A stretch of DNA of 23,291 bases from an uncultured Actinomyces sp. (GCA_938028585.1 CALIZH010000277.1:1-23291); one strand, 5' to 3'; positions 1 to 7,898 are shown, counted from the first letter of the stretch. Notes: generated by a model from the letters alone, not told the origin. A program made the numbers and translations.

Positions 1-1219
1 GAGTTTTGTGACCGTAGGCATTCCAGTGCGTAAACCAGCCGAACCATGAGGCGACATACGTGATCATTGCGGGCGGAACCATGGCTAAGAATGCAACAGA
101 GGTGTCATTGATCAAAGTTGCGTAAAACGCGCGCGGATGCCCAAAACGACGGCGCGTCATCCAGTTGCGGAAAGCGACAAACAACCCCAAGACAGCGAGC
201 GCGTAGAGACCCGACCATTTGACCGACATTGCAAGTCCGCACAAGATGCCTGCGACCAATAGCCACCAGCGTGCACCCGCATGAGGTCCGATTCGAGAGG
301 GATTGTCAGGATCCGGCTTCCATTGGGAAAGTTTTTCGACCAAACGTGGATGCGAGATCTCCTGATCTTTCAGGACGGCAAGGAATGCGGCAGCGGCAAA
401 CATCGCCAGGAATACATCCAGAAGACCGGTTCGCGAGAGAACAATCGCGATGCCATCTGTTGCCATAAAGAATCCCGCAAGCGCTGTGATAGCGGGGGAG
501 CGGAACAGATGCTGTGCGATTCGCGCGGTGAGGAAGACAAGAATAATTCCTGCGATGGCTGCACTGATGCGCCAGCCGACCGGGTTGGTTGCTCCGAAGA
601 TGCGCATTCCCAAGCTGATCAGCCACTTTCCGACCGATGGGTGGACGACGTAACCACCATTGGTCGAAAGCCCGGAGTAATCACCCGAGATGAACATCGG
701 GTCGTTATCCTTCGCCCAGCTTCCCTCGTAGCCCAAAGTCATCAGGGAGTAGGCATCTTTGACGTAGTAGGTCTCATCGAAGACCAGAGTCTTAATTGTT
801 CCAAGACCGGGAAGCCTGATGAGCGCTGCCAAAAGCGTCGTCAAAAGAGTTGCAATCCAGCCGGCTTGTGCAGACATCGGGAAACGTGCCCACTTTGGAA
901 TGGGGACGGGCTTCCATTCGCGTCCCGTTCCTTCGGAAGTGGCATCCGCATCTTCGCTCTCTGAGGTCAGGTCGAGCTCTTCGGCTTCAGTGCGCGCTTC
1001 GTTCTTATTTTCATCACTGGCGCTACCAGGCTTTTCCTCAACAGAGGAGGCCATGAGCTCTTCGCTCTCTGCCGAGGCCTCGTCCGCCTCTGCTGGCGGG
1101 ATAGGCTCGCCTTTCTCGGCCTCGGGAAGAGGCTCGGAGCAAGCAGCCGGGGAAGTCTGATCCGGACCCAAGGCGGGGTCTTCGGGAATATCTGAATCGG
1201 AAAGAGTCTTGTCGTCCAC
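1..1219 (-). CDS. pmt: Protein O-mannosyltransferase (PMT/GT39 family), N-terminal part, runs off the window
   Basis: Translating the minus strand from a GTG at 1219 gives about 406 residues open to the window edge; an in-frame TAA lies just upstream of this GTG. Residues 1-~105 are acidic, Glu/Ser/Ala/Pro-rich and probably disordered and cytoplasmic. The first membrane segment is at about 119-138. It is followed by the PMT hallmark VFDETYYVKDAYS, with the catalytic-type Asp-Glu pair at D148/E149, and by further hydrophobic segments. Known family role: transfer of mannose from a polyprenyl-phosphate donor to Ser/Thr of exported proteins at the membrane. The divergent rsmI neighbour matches the Rv1002c/Rv1003 arrangement of mycobacteria. 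The start is less certain than the family, since a Met at codon 56 (nt 1054) is a possible alternative. The C-terminal half is not in the window. Confidence 0.9.
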   Translation of the reverse strand, partial: MDDKTLSDSDIPEDPALGPDQTSPAACSEPLPEAEKGEPIPPAEADEASAESEELMASSVEEKPGSASDENKNEARTEAEELDLTSESEDADATSEGTGREWKPVPIPKWARFPMSAQAGWIATLLTTLLAALIRLPGLGTIKTLVFDETYYVKDAYSLMTLGYEGSWAKDNDPMFISGDYSGLSTNGGYVVHPSVGKWLISLGMRIFGATNPVGWRISAAIAGIILVFLTARIAQHLFRSPAITALAGFFMATDGIAIVLSRTGLLDVFLAMFAAAAFLAVLKDQEISHPRLVEKLSQWKPDPDNPSRIGPHAGARWWLLVAGILCGLAMSVKWSGLYALAVLGLFVAFRNWMTRRRFGHPRAFYATLINDTSVAFLAMVPPAMITYVASWFGWFTHWNAYGHKT

Positions 1220-1284
1220 CCGATCAGTTTACCGAGGCCCCTGCTCAACTGGAGTAGCACACCCAAAGGTGCGACGATTGACGC

Positions 1285-2139
1285 GTGAGTGAAGACCAGG
1301 ATTACATTCAGGCCCCCGCGTCGATCCTCCTTGCGGCCACCCCGATTGGCGATGTGCGCGATGTTTCCGCGCGCCTGGCCCCCGCACTTGAGCAGGCGGA
1401 CATTATTGCTGCCGAAGACACGCGCCGTCTCCTCGCCTTGGCCTCGAGAATGGGAATCCGACTGACTGCGAAGCTCATCAGCCTGCACGACCACAATGAG
1501 TCCGCCAAGGCCTCGGCAGTCGTCGAGCAGGCGCGAGCGGGTGCGCGCGTCGTCATGGTCTCCGATGCGGGAATGCCGACGGTTTCCGACCCCGGGTTCC
1601 GCCTGGTTCACGAGGCCACGGCGGCTGGTGTCCATGTCAGCGTCCTGCCGGGGCCCTCGTCTCCCGTTACTGCGCTGGCCCTATCGGGGCTTCCCTCCGA
1701 TCGCTTTGCTTTCGAGGGTTTCCTTCCCCGAAAAACTGGTGAAGCAACGCGCTATTTGAAGGCCCTTGCGCAAGATCCTCACACCCTGATCTTCTTCGAA
1801 TCACCTAAACGTGTCCATGACACTCTGCTTCTCATGGCTGAGGTTTTTGGCGCCGATCGCCAAGCTGCGCTGTGTAGAGAGCTCACAAAAACCTACGAAG
1901 AGGTGATCCGTGGGAGCCTCGCAGAACTGGTTGAGGCCACAGAAGGTGAAGTTCTTGGAGAGATCACCCTGGTAATTGCACCCGGACATGCGCAGGGCAA
2001 TGCGGATGACCATGTCGAGGCAGTGCTTGCCTTGGCAGCAGAGGGGATGCGTTTGAAGGATGCCGCCGCAGAAGTCGCCGAGGCCACGGGGCTACGCAAG
2101 AACGAGCTCTACCGGGCGGCACTTGCGCGCACAAGCTAG
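1285..2139 (+). CDS. rsmI: 16S rRNA (cytidine-1402 2'-O)-methyltransferase RsmI
   Basis: This is a 284-residue protein starting at GTG, close to the usual length of the family. It is a SAM-dependent tetrapyrrole-methylase-fold enzyme that, in the known family, 2'-O-methylates C1402 of 16S rRNA in the decoding centre. Visible motifs are the N-terminal LLAATPIGDVRDVS glycine-containing strand-loop, AAEDTRR, SLHDHNES and the SAM-loop segment VSDAGMPTVSDPG, all in the expected order. The C-terminal region has the helical GLRKNELYRAAL segment typical of RsmI. The gene is divergent from the mannosyltransferase gene across a 65-base gap and convergent with pncA. Its TAG stop lies inside a 19-base-period direct repeat (2127-2164). 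Confidence 0.95.
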   Translation: MSEDQDYIQAPASILLAATPIGDVRDVSARLAPALEQADIIAAEDTRRLLALASRMGIRLTAKLISLHDHNESAKASAVVEQARAGARVVMVSDAGMPTVSDPGFRLVHEATAAGVHVSVLPGPSSPVTALALSGLPSDRFAFEGFLPRKTGEATRYLKALAQDPHTLIFFESPKRVHDTLLLMAEVFGADRQAALCRELTKTYEEVIRGSLAELVEATEGEVLGEITLVIAPGHAQGNADDHVEAVLALAAEGMRLKDAAAEVAEATGLRKNELYRAALARTS

Positions 2140-2164
2140 GGGAGTGCGCACAAGCTAGGAGAGC
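2127..2164. repeat. Direct repeat, 19-base period, covering the rsmI stop codon
   Basis: The 14-mer GCGCACAAGCTAGG occurs at 2127-2140 and again at 2146-2159, exactly 19 bases apart. The first copy contains the rsmI stop codon. The copies are separated by GGAGT. Confidence 0.85.
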
Positions 2165-2182
2165 GCTCCGGATAAAGCGAGC

Positions 2183-2213
2183 GGTGCGAATCAGGGGAGT
2201 GGGTGCGAATCAG
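2183..2213. repeat. Direct repeat, 19-base period, covering the pncA stop codon
   Basis: The 12-mer GGTGCGAATCAG occurs at 2183-2194 and 2202-2213, again 19 bases apart. The second copy contains the pncA stop codon (TGA on the minus strand). The spacer shares AGGGGAGTG (2193-2201) with the neighbouring repeat (2138-2146). Confidence 0.85.
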
Positions 2214-2782
2214 TCCTTCGAGGGGACCAACTCAACTCCGGCCTCGGCCATGCGATGGGCCGCGAGCTCGCCCAACTCGGGGCTGACGGGCTCAGTGAGG
2301 TCGGTGAAGACTCGCACTTTAAAACCGTCCTTCACGCCGTCCAGCGCTGTTTCGCATACGCAGTGGGACTGAGCAAGGCCAACGACATCCAGCGAATCAA
2401 TGCCTTTGTCGCGAAGGAGCTCAAGCAAGGGGCGTTTCGTTGCTACATCCTCACCATCGAAGGCAGAATACGCGGCCTCGTACATGCCCTTGTGGATGGT
2501 GACATCCGCGTGGAGGGCAGCAAGGGCTGGGTGCAACTCGGCCTCGGCAGTACCTGCAACGCCGTGAGGAGGCCAGGTGTCAACGAAGTCGGGATGGTCA
2601 GAGAAATGTGTTCCCGGATCAATATGCCAATCCTGCGAGGTCACAATGCAGTCGTAATCCGCTGCGTGAGCGGCAACAAAATCAGCGACGCGCTGAGCGC
2701 AGGCATTCCCACCTTCAACAGGAAGAGCACCGCCCTCGCAAAAAGTAGGTTGAACATCAACAATGATGAGCGCGCGGGGCAT
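2210..2782 (-). CDS. pncA: Nicotinamidase (PncA), isochorismatase-like hydrolase
   Basis: This 190-residue protein converts nicotinamide to nicotinate and ammonia in the NAD salvage pathway, in the cytoplasm. The catalytic triad of the family is visible: D9 (IIVDVQPTF), K98 (IHKGMY) and C141 (SHCVCE). The metal ligands D51, H53, H59 and H73 are also visible, in SQDWHIDPGTHF and PPHGV. I chose the ATG at 2782 (MPRALIIVDVQ) because it places the first strand at the N-terminus, as in known PncA, and has a GGAGG ribosome binding site 5-6 bases upstream. The reading frame is open upstream to 2896, but that would overlap the divergent metG start. The gene is convergent with rsmI. Confidence 0.93.
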   Translation of the reverse strand: MPRALIIVDVQPTFCEGGALPVEGGNACAQRVADFVAAHAADYDCIVTSQDWHIDPGTHFSDHPDFVDTWPPHGVAGTAEAELHPALAALHADVTIHKGMYEAAYSAFDGEDVATKRPLLELLRDKGIDSLDVVGLAQSHCVCETALDGVKDGFKVRVFTDLTEPVSPELGELAAHRMAEAGVELVPSKD

Positions 2783-2868
2783 AACATCCTCCCAAAGTAT
2801 GAGCAGCGTATGCTTCGAGAATAGGGCAGGGACGACTGGAACGCCAATAGGCACTAGACTAGGGGACC

Positions 2869-4710
2869 ATGAGTCGTATTTTGTCTGCCGTTGCATGGCC
2901 CTATGCCAACGGCCCTCGCCACATTGGTCACGTTGCCGGTTTCGGAGTTCCCTCCGATGTTTTCTCTCGCTACATGCGAATGGCCGGGCACGACGTGCTC
3001 ATGGTGTCCGGCACCGACGAACACGGAACCCCCATTCTGGTTGCTGCCGATGGCGCCGGAATGAGCGCGCGCGAGCTGGCCGACCAGAACAATCGACTCA
3101 TCGTCGAAGACCTGGTTCAGCTGGGACTGTCCTACGACCTTTTCACACGCACGACCGCTGGAAATCACTACAGCGTTGTCCAAGACATGTTCCGGACCGT
3201 CCGCGATAACGGTTACATGATTGAACAGGTCACCCGCGCGGCGATCTCGCCTTCGACCGGACGCACTCTTCCCGACCGTTACATCGAAGGTACCTGTCCG
3301 ATTTGTGGTGCTGAAGGCGCTCGCGGTGACCAGTGCGATAACTGTGGCAACCAGCTCGATCCCACGGATCTGATCAATCCTCATTCGCGAATCAACGGCG
3401 AAACCCCAGAATTCGTGGAGTCCGTCCACTACTTCCTGGATCTTCCCGCACTGGCCGACGCGCTTTCCGCGTGGCTGGATGATCGTGATCGTTCCGGCAC
3501 GTGGCGTCCCAACGTCATCAAGTTCTCGAAGAACTTCCTTGAGGACATTCGCCCGCGTGCAATGACACGCGATATTGACTGGGGAATCCCGGTTCCCGGT
3601 TGGGAAGACCAGCCCGGTAAGCGCCTGTACGTCTGGTTCGACGCGGTTATTGGCTACCTGAGCGCTTCAATTGAATGGGCGCGCCGCACGGGGGATCCCG
3701 AAGCGTGGCGCCAGTGGTGGAATGATCCGGAAGCCCTGACCTACTACTTCATGGGTAAGGACAACATCGTCTTCCACTCGCAGATCTGGCCCGCCGAACT
3801 GCTGGGTTACAACGGCCAGGGATCTAAGGGCGGCCAGCCCGGTGACCTTGGCGTACTTAACCTGCCCACCGAGGTTGTCTCTTCAGAGTTCCTCACCATG
3901 GAAGGTAAGAAGTTCTCTTCTTCGCACGGCATTGTGATCTATGTGCGTGACATGCTCAGCCGCTACCAGGCTGATGCACTGCGCTACTTCATTTCTGCGG
4001 CTGGTCCCGAGTCCTCTGATGCAGATTTCACCTGGGCAGAATTCGTGCGTCGCACGAACGGCGAGTTGGTGGCAGGCTGGGGCAACCTGGTCAATCGCAC
4101 CGCCTCGATGATCCACAAGAAGTTCGGCGAGATTCCGGCACCGGGAGAGCTCCAAGAAATCGATCGCGCGCTGCTGGACGCGATCGCGGCAGGTTTTGAC
4201 GAGGTCGGAGACCTGATCCGTCACCACCGCCAGAAGGCCGCTCTTGCCGCTGCAATGCGTTTGGTCGGCGAGGCCAACAAGTACGTTGCAGATACTGAGC
4301 CTTTCAAGCTCAAGGCCCCCGAAGAACGCGAGCGCTTGGCGACCGTGTTGTGGACGCTGGCACAAGCCGTGGCCGATCTGAACCTCATGCTTTCTCCCTT
4401 CTTGCCCCACGCAGCAAATGATGTGGACCGCGTGATGGGAGGTAGCGGCGAGATCGCTCCCATGCCCTACATCAAGGAAGTTGAGGAACTGGACCCTGAG
4501 GTTCTTCCCGCAGACTTCGAAGGCCGCACGGGATACCCGGTTATTACCGGAGACTACACGAATGTTCCCACCTGGGAGCGCCACGACATTGTCGTTGGTA
4601 CCCCGATCGAGAAGCCGACCCCCGTCTTCCAAAAGCTTGACGAGGCCATTGTTGAGGAGGAGCTTGCGCGCTACGCGGAGTCTCGCCCTGACGATGTGAC
4701 GGGAGCCTGA
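2869..4710 (+). CDS. metG: Methionine--tRNA ligase
   Basis: This 613-residue class I aminoacyl-tRNA synthetase charges tRNA-Met with methionine. The ATP-binding HIGH motif is at about residues 17-20 (GPRHIGHVAGF). The zinc-knuckle cysteines are C143, C146, C156 and C159, in CPICGAEGARGDQCDNCG. The second signature appears as KFSSS starting at K348, the variant of KMSKS seen in many actinobacterial and archaeal-type enzymes. An anticodon-binding helical domain follows. The C-terminus lacks the dimerising tRNA-binding domain found in longer E. coli-type enzymes. The ATG follows an AGGGGAC ribosome binding site. The gene ends before a strong terminator and appears monocistronic. Confidence 0.97.
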   Translation: MSRILSAVAWPYANGPRHIGHVAGFGVPSDVFSRYMRMAGHDVLMVSGTDEHGTPILVAADGAGMSARELADQNNRLIVEDLVQLGLSYDLFTRTTAGNHYSVVQDMFRTVRDNGYMIEQVTRAAISPSTGRTLPDRYIEGTCPICGAEGARGDQCDNCGNQLDPTDLINPHSRINGETPEFVESVHYFLDLPALADALSAWLDDRDRSGTWRPNVIKFSKNFLEDIRPRAMTRDIDWGIPVPGWEDQPGKRLYVWFDAVIGYLSASIEWARRTGDPEAWRQWWNDPEALTYYFMGKDNIVFHSQIWPAELLGYNGQGSKGGQPGDLGVLNLPTEVVSSEFLTMEGKKFSSSHGIVIYVRDMLSRYQADALRYFISAAGPESSDADFTWAEFVRRTNGELVAGWGNLVNRTASMIHKKFGEIPAPGELQEIDRALLDAIAAGFDEVGDLIRHHRQKAALAAAMRLVGEANKYVADTEPFKLKAPEERERLATVLWTLAQAVADLNLMLSPFLPHAANDVDRVMGGSGEIAPMPYIKEVEELDPEVLPADFEGRTGYPVITGDYTNVPTWERHDIVVGTPIEKPTPVFQKLDEAIVEEELARYAESRPDDVTGA

Positions 4711-4726
4711 GCTTTTAGCTGTTGAG

Positions 4727-4766
4727 TGTGTGGCCCAAGCCTTTTGGCTTGGGCCACACACCTTTT
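4727..4766 (+). terminator. Rho-independent terminator after metG
   Basis: A perfect 15-bp inverted repeat pairs TGTGTGGCCCAAGCC (4727-4741) with GGCTTGGGCCACACA (4746-4760) around a TTTT loop, followed by CCTTTT. It lies 16 bases after the metG stop. Because the repeat is perfect, it could also act on transcripts from the convergent lacI-type gene. Confidence 0.9.
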
Positions 4767-4829
4767 CTGGGGTAAGGAAAACGGAAGAGGATCGTGTCCG
4801 CTTACTTGGCGCACGGCCTCGGGAAGGGA

Positions 4830-5852
4830 CTAGAGGGCGCTGGGAAGAAGATCCTTGCAGATCGCCGTGGTGCCGCGAACAACTAACTCGGGATCGAAGA
4901 GAAGCTCAACGTGCTCCTTGGCGTTTTGTGGGCTCTCAATCAGGCTTGCCAGCGCGGAGACGGCACCGCTACTCAGGGTGTCGACCGGCTGACGAATGGT
5001 TGTCAGGCCCGGAGAAATGTAGCCGAGGTAGCTGGAGTCGTCGTAGCCGACGATGGAAATGTCATCGGGAACCTGTAGGCCCTGGAGTGTCAGTGACTTG
5101 AAAGCGCTCAAGGCCAGTTCATCGCTGGCGCACACGATTGCGCTCACTCCCGCATCAATCAGGCGCGCTGTTGCGGCCTGTGCGGTGCCCAAGCCGTAAG
5201 GAGCCCATTCCACGTACTCCGGCTTGAGGTCGAGCCCCGTACGGTTCGCAAAATCAAGGGCAGAGTTGTACTTCGTGATACTGGGGTAGTGGTTTGGATT
5301 GCCCAGAAGCAAACCGATGCGCGTATGCCCCTGATTGACCAGGTGTTGAAGAGCCATTTCCGTTGCTAGGCGATCGTCGGTGCGAATGAAGTAACCCGGT
5401 AAGTCGGGATCGCCCGCATTGATGAAAACCATTGGAATTCGATGTTCAGCAAGGCGCTGATAGATCGAATAGTCGTTGCCCTTGGAGTCGTACTGACCGG
5501 AAAGGAAAATCGCACCATCAATCTGTTCCGAAAGCACCATTGACAGCAAGGTTTCCTCGCTGGTGCCGCCAGATGTGTAGGTGCACAAGAAAGGCAAAAT
5601 ATTGCGTGCCGTCAGTTGAGTACTTATTGCCGTGAGTAAAGATGCGAAAACGGGATTGACCAGGTTTGGGGTAATGACAGCTACGTGCCGGGGTTGATTA
5701 CGACCAACGGTGTTCGTAATCCCCATACTTTTCGCAGTATTGAGCACGGCCTGGCGAGTGTCATCGGAAACGCCTGGTTTTCCGTTGAGGACTCTTGAAA
5801 CTGTGGCTTGACTGACGCCGACTTCAGCGGCAACGTCTGCAAGTGTTTTCAC
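4830..5852 (-). CDS. LacI-family transcriptional repressor of the sugar locus
   Basis: This 340-residue regulator has the canonical LacI helix-turn-helix at residues 2-46 (LADVAAEVGVSQATVSRVLN). A periplasmic-binding-protein-like effector domain follows from about residue 56 to the end, with motifs such as HVAVITPNLVNPVF, GLLLGNP and SIVGYDDSSYLGYISPGLTTIRQP. The start is GTG at 5852, preceded by GGAGA at suitable spacing. The gene is divergent from the solute-binding-protein gene, and the intervening region has two palindromes of LacI-operator type (5925-5934 and 5946-5955). The effector is not identifiable from sequence; an isomalto-oligosaccharide or glucose derivative is inferred from the neighbours. 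Family assignment is firm and the regulon is inferred. Confidence 0.93.
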   Translation of the reverse strand: MKTLADVAAEVGVSQATVSRVLNGKPGVSDDTRQAVLNTAKSMGITNTVGRNQPRHVAVITPNLVNPVFASLLTAISTQLTARNILPFLCTYTSGGTSEETLLSMVLSEQIDGAIFLSGQYDSKGNDYSIYQRLAEHRIPMVFINAGDPDLPGYFIRTDDRLATEMALQHLVNQGHTRIGLLLGNPNHYPSITKYNSALDFANRTGLDLKPEYVEWAPYGLGTAQAATARLIDAGVSAIVCASDELALSAFKSLTLQGLQVPDDISIVGYDDSSYLGYISPGLTTIRQPVDTLSSGAVSALASLIESPQNAKEHVELLFDPELVVRGTTAICKDLLPSAL

Positions 5853-5907
5853 TATTGTCTCCGTATTCCACCGTTAAATTGGATGGGAGTTACCTGAATG
5901 CTCTTAG

Positions 5908-5934
5908 TGTATATGAAATCGTTACTTACGTAAA
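5908..5934 (-). promoter_or_regulatory. Candidate divergent promoter of the LacI-type gene with overlapping operator-like palindrome
   Basis: On the minus strand, CTTTAC is followed after 16 bases by TATACA (plus-strand positions 5908-5913), a reasonable -35/-10 pair for the repressor gene. The palindrome TTACGTAA (5926-5933, extended CTTACGTAAA) overlaps the -35 end. It resembles the CTTGCGCAAG element 21 bases to the right, which would allow autoregulation. This is inference from sequence alone. Confidence 0.45.
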
Positions 5935-5945
5935 GGCGTGAAAGA

Positions 5946-5976
5946 CTTGCGCAAGACTTGCTTTCATTGTTACAGT
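5946..5976 (+). promoter_or_regulatory. Promoter of the binding-protein gene with LacI-type operator CTTGCGCAAG
   Basis: TTGCGC (5947-5952) and TACAGT (5971-5976) form a -35/-10 pair with an 18-base spacer. The perfect palindrome CTTGCGCAAG (5946-5955) covers the -35 box, so bound repressor would block RNA polymerase. The same arrangement recurs upstream of the GH13 operon. The central CG dyad is typical of LacI-family operators. Confidence 0.6.
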
Positions 5977-6055
5977 CATATCTGTCAGAAGGAACTGGTC
6001 ATTGTGGATCGGCTCTCTGAGAGTGCATAGCTGCATAGCTTCACAGTAAGCGAAC

Positions 6056-6077
6056 GATAATCTAAGGAAGGATTATC
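6056..6077 (+). promoter_or_regulatory. Small hairpin with the ribosome binding site in its loop
   Basis: GATAATC (6056-6062) is a perfect 7-bp inverted match to GATTATC (6071-6077). The 8-base loop TAAGGAAG carries the Shine-Dalgarno sequence of the binding-protein gene (ATG at 6082). The stem is A/U-rich and therefore weak; it may present or modulate the ribosome binding site, or be chance. Confidence 0.4.
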
Positions 6078-6081
6078 TCCA

Positions 6082-7761
6082 ATGATGAAACATTCACATG
6101 TGGCGCCCGTACTGGCAAGCGCACTGGTTGCCGCATTGGCGTTGAGCGCATGCTCCAAAGGCTCATCATCCGACAACACCGCATCGGATGGCCGCCCCGT
6201 CGTGACCGTCCAGATCGTTAAGGACGCGCGCACCAAACCCATGAGTGACCTGAAGTGGACGAAGGACCTTGAAACTGCCTGTGGTTGCAGCATCAAGTGG
6301 CTGGAAACCGCGGCATCCTCGTGGGATCAGCAAAAGAGTGCCGCTCTGGCAGCCGGCGATGTTGCCGACCTGACCATTGCGGGCTTTGATTCAAGCGATA
6401 TGGCAGAATTTGGCTCGCTGTTCATGGACCTCACTCCTGAACTGGGCAACCTGCCGAACGTGAAGAAGATGTTCGATGCAGAACCCTACTCGCGGATCGT
6501 TTCTACCAACACCAAGAACCAGATCCTCGGCGTGGGTCGTTCGACCGTTCCTCTCTCGGCCAATACCGGTAGCCACATGTTCATTAACAAGGCATGGCTG
6601 GACAAGCTGGGCCTGGCAGTTCCCACCACGTGGGATGAACTCAAGACCGTGCTCAAGGCATTCAAGACCCAAGACCCCAATGGCAACGGTGTTGCTGATG
6701 AGATTCCCCTGGACTTCAACAAGCCCGGAACCAATGGATTCGAAGGCTTCAACCCCAACCTCTTCTTGAGCTCCGTAGGCATTACCCTGAGCTCTGACTC
6801 CAGCTTGGGAATGTACGCCGATAAGGGCACCGTGAAGAACTACCTGACCGATGAGCGTTACAAGGACTTCGTGAAGTTCATGAACGAACTGTGGTCGGAA
6901 GGCCTGATCGCTCAGGACGCATTCACCCACGACTGGTCCACCTACACCGGTCATGCAAAGGGTGATGGAAAGACCGCAACGGTTGGTATGTCCTGGATGT
7001 GGACGCCCTCAGATCTCTTCGGTTCTGAGCTGGGCAAGCAGTACATCACCATTCCTTCTCTGAAGGCGAAGGATGGGCAGACGACTCCGGTTGTGTGGGC
7101 ATGGGGCGGCGACTCAATGGCCTACGGTGCAAACCAGATTGTTGCAAAGGCTGAGCCCGCAAATAAGGAAGCAACACTGAAGCTGTTGGATTCCTTCTAC
7201 ACTCCTGAAATTGGTATTCAGGCAACCTACGGTGCATTCGGCGAGTGCGTCGAAAAGGGAGCTGACGGCACCTACACGGTTCTCGAACCGGCTGATAAGA
7301 GCAAGAATGCCGGTGACTGGCAGTTCACCAACTCGCTTGCTGACCGCGCTCCCGTGTGGATCAACAGCGAATGGAAGCTGAAGCTGCCTCCAGAGCAGAC
7401 CGAGGTCTTCCCCGTGGACGCTGTCTACAACACTGATTGGTCCAATATCGACCTAAACTCTGATGTTCTGTATGGAAACATGCCGACCACTGATGAGCAG
7501 GCAGACATCCTCTCTCGTAATGCGACCGGTATCAACCAGAACGCGATGGCGAAGTTCGCACAGTGGGTCACCAAGGGTGGTGTCGATAACGAATGGGATC
7601 AGTACGTTGCTGATCTCGAGGCAAACCACCTTGCAGAGAGCATCAAGGTCAAGCAGGACATCTACGATGCCTACAAGGCTCAGATGAAGCAGCAGGGTGT
7701 TGATCTGAACTCCATGTTCAAGACTCAGTCCGTCGACAAGTCGGCGAAGTTCACCAAGTAA
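6082..7761 (+). CDS. Sugar ABC transporter solute-binding lipoprotein (LplA/YtcQ-like, CUT1 type)
   Basis: This 559-residue exported lipoprotein has a signal peptide at residues 1-23 with lipobox L21-S-A-C24, followed by a Ser/Asp-rich linker. The mature protein reads as an extracellular solute-binding protein family 1 domain, with an EF-hand-like segment DPNGNGVADEIPLDF near residues 198-212 that may bind calcium. Its length matches the long LplA/YtcQ group that pairs with LplB/LplC-type permeases, and such permeases lie 5 kb downstream. The ATG at 6082 (or the adjacent one at 6085) follows AAGGAAGGA. The gene has its own operator-promoter and a strong terminator, so it can be expressed in excess of the permeases. 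The proposed ligand, isomalto-oligosaccharides, is inferred from the neighbouring enzymes. Confidence 0.88.
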   Translation: MMKHSHVAPVLASALVAALALSACSKGSSSDNTASDGRPVVTVQIVKDARTKPMSDLKWTKDLETACGCSIKWLETAASSWDQQKSAALAAGDVADLTIAGFDSSDMAEFGSLFMDLTPELGNLPNVKKMFDAEPYSRIVSTNTKNQILGVGRSTVPLSANTGSHMFINKAWLDKLGLAVPTTWDELKTVLKAFKTQDPNGNGVADEIPLDFNKPGTNGFEGFNPNLFLSSVGITLSSDSSLGMYADKGTVKNYLTDERYKDFVKFMNELWSEGLIAQDAFTHDWSTYTGHAKGDGKTATVGMSWMWTPSDLFGSELGKQYITIPSLKAKDGQTTPVVWAWGGDSMAYGANQIVAKAEPANKEATLKLLDSFYTPEIGIQATYGAFGECVEKGADGTYTVLEPADKSKNAGDWQFTNSLADRAPVWINSEWKLKLPPEQTEVFPVDAVYNTDWSNIDLNSDVLYGNMPTTDEQADILSRNATGINQNAMAKFAQWVTKGGVDNEWDQYVADLEANHLAESIKVKQDIYDAYKAQMKQQGVDLNSMFKTQSVDKSAKFTK

Positions 7762-7768
7762 TTCACGG

Positions 7769-7808
7769 CTGGCGTGCCCTGTGAGAATTCATGGGGCACG
7801 CCAGTTTT
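7769..7808 (+). terminator. Rho-independent terminator after the binding-protein gene
   Basis: CTGGCGTGCCC (7769-7779) pairs perfectly with GGGCACGCCAG (7794-7804) over 11 bp and is followed by TTTT. It separates the binding-protein gene from the GH49 gene. Confidence 0.85.
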
Positions 7809-7883
7809 CTACACCTGGGTTTTCTGTATACGCCTTGAGTGCAGAATTCCCCCCATCAACTTTCCTCCCTCCATATCTCTTTC

Positions 7884-7898
7884 GCATTGCTGCAATGC
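7884..7898. promoter_or_regulatory. Inverted repeat GCATTGC-T-GCAATGC upstream of the GH49 gene
   Basis: This is a perfect 7-bp inverted repeat around one central base. Its core TTGC-T-GCAA resembles the TTGCGCAA half-sites of the LacI-type operator but with an odd centre. It lies 51 bases before the GH49 start codon. I see no convincing -35/-10 pair around it. It could be an operator for this third transcription unit. Confidence 0.35.

Noticed and set aside
281..964. Plus-strand open frame opposite the mannosyltransferase gene
   Set aside because: The minus strand encodes a clear PMT with the VFDETYY motif; the plus frame is Arg/Cys/Ser-rich with no domain.
967..1635. Minus-strand open frame spanning the pmt-rsmI gap
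   Set aside because: It overlaps the true starts of both genes and has no recognisable domain.
1765..1774. Exact CTTGCGCAAG inside rsmI
   Set aside because: It lies in the middle of a coding region far from any promoter, in codons expected for the protein. I treat it as a chance match, and it is a reminder that the palindrome alone is not proof of an operator.
2160..2185. Possible terminator between rsmI and pncA (CGCTC and GAGCG)
   Set aside because: The stem is only five bases, the loop is long and there is no T tract on either strand.
3883..4761. Minus-strand open frame of 292 codons opposite metG
   Set aside because: It is a shadow of the conserved metG coding sequence and runs through the terminator; no domain seen.
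6022..6038. Tandem GCATAGCT repeat in the leader of the binding-protein gene
   Set aside because: It has only two 8-base copies without symmetry or a clear link to a known element.
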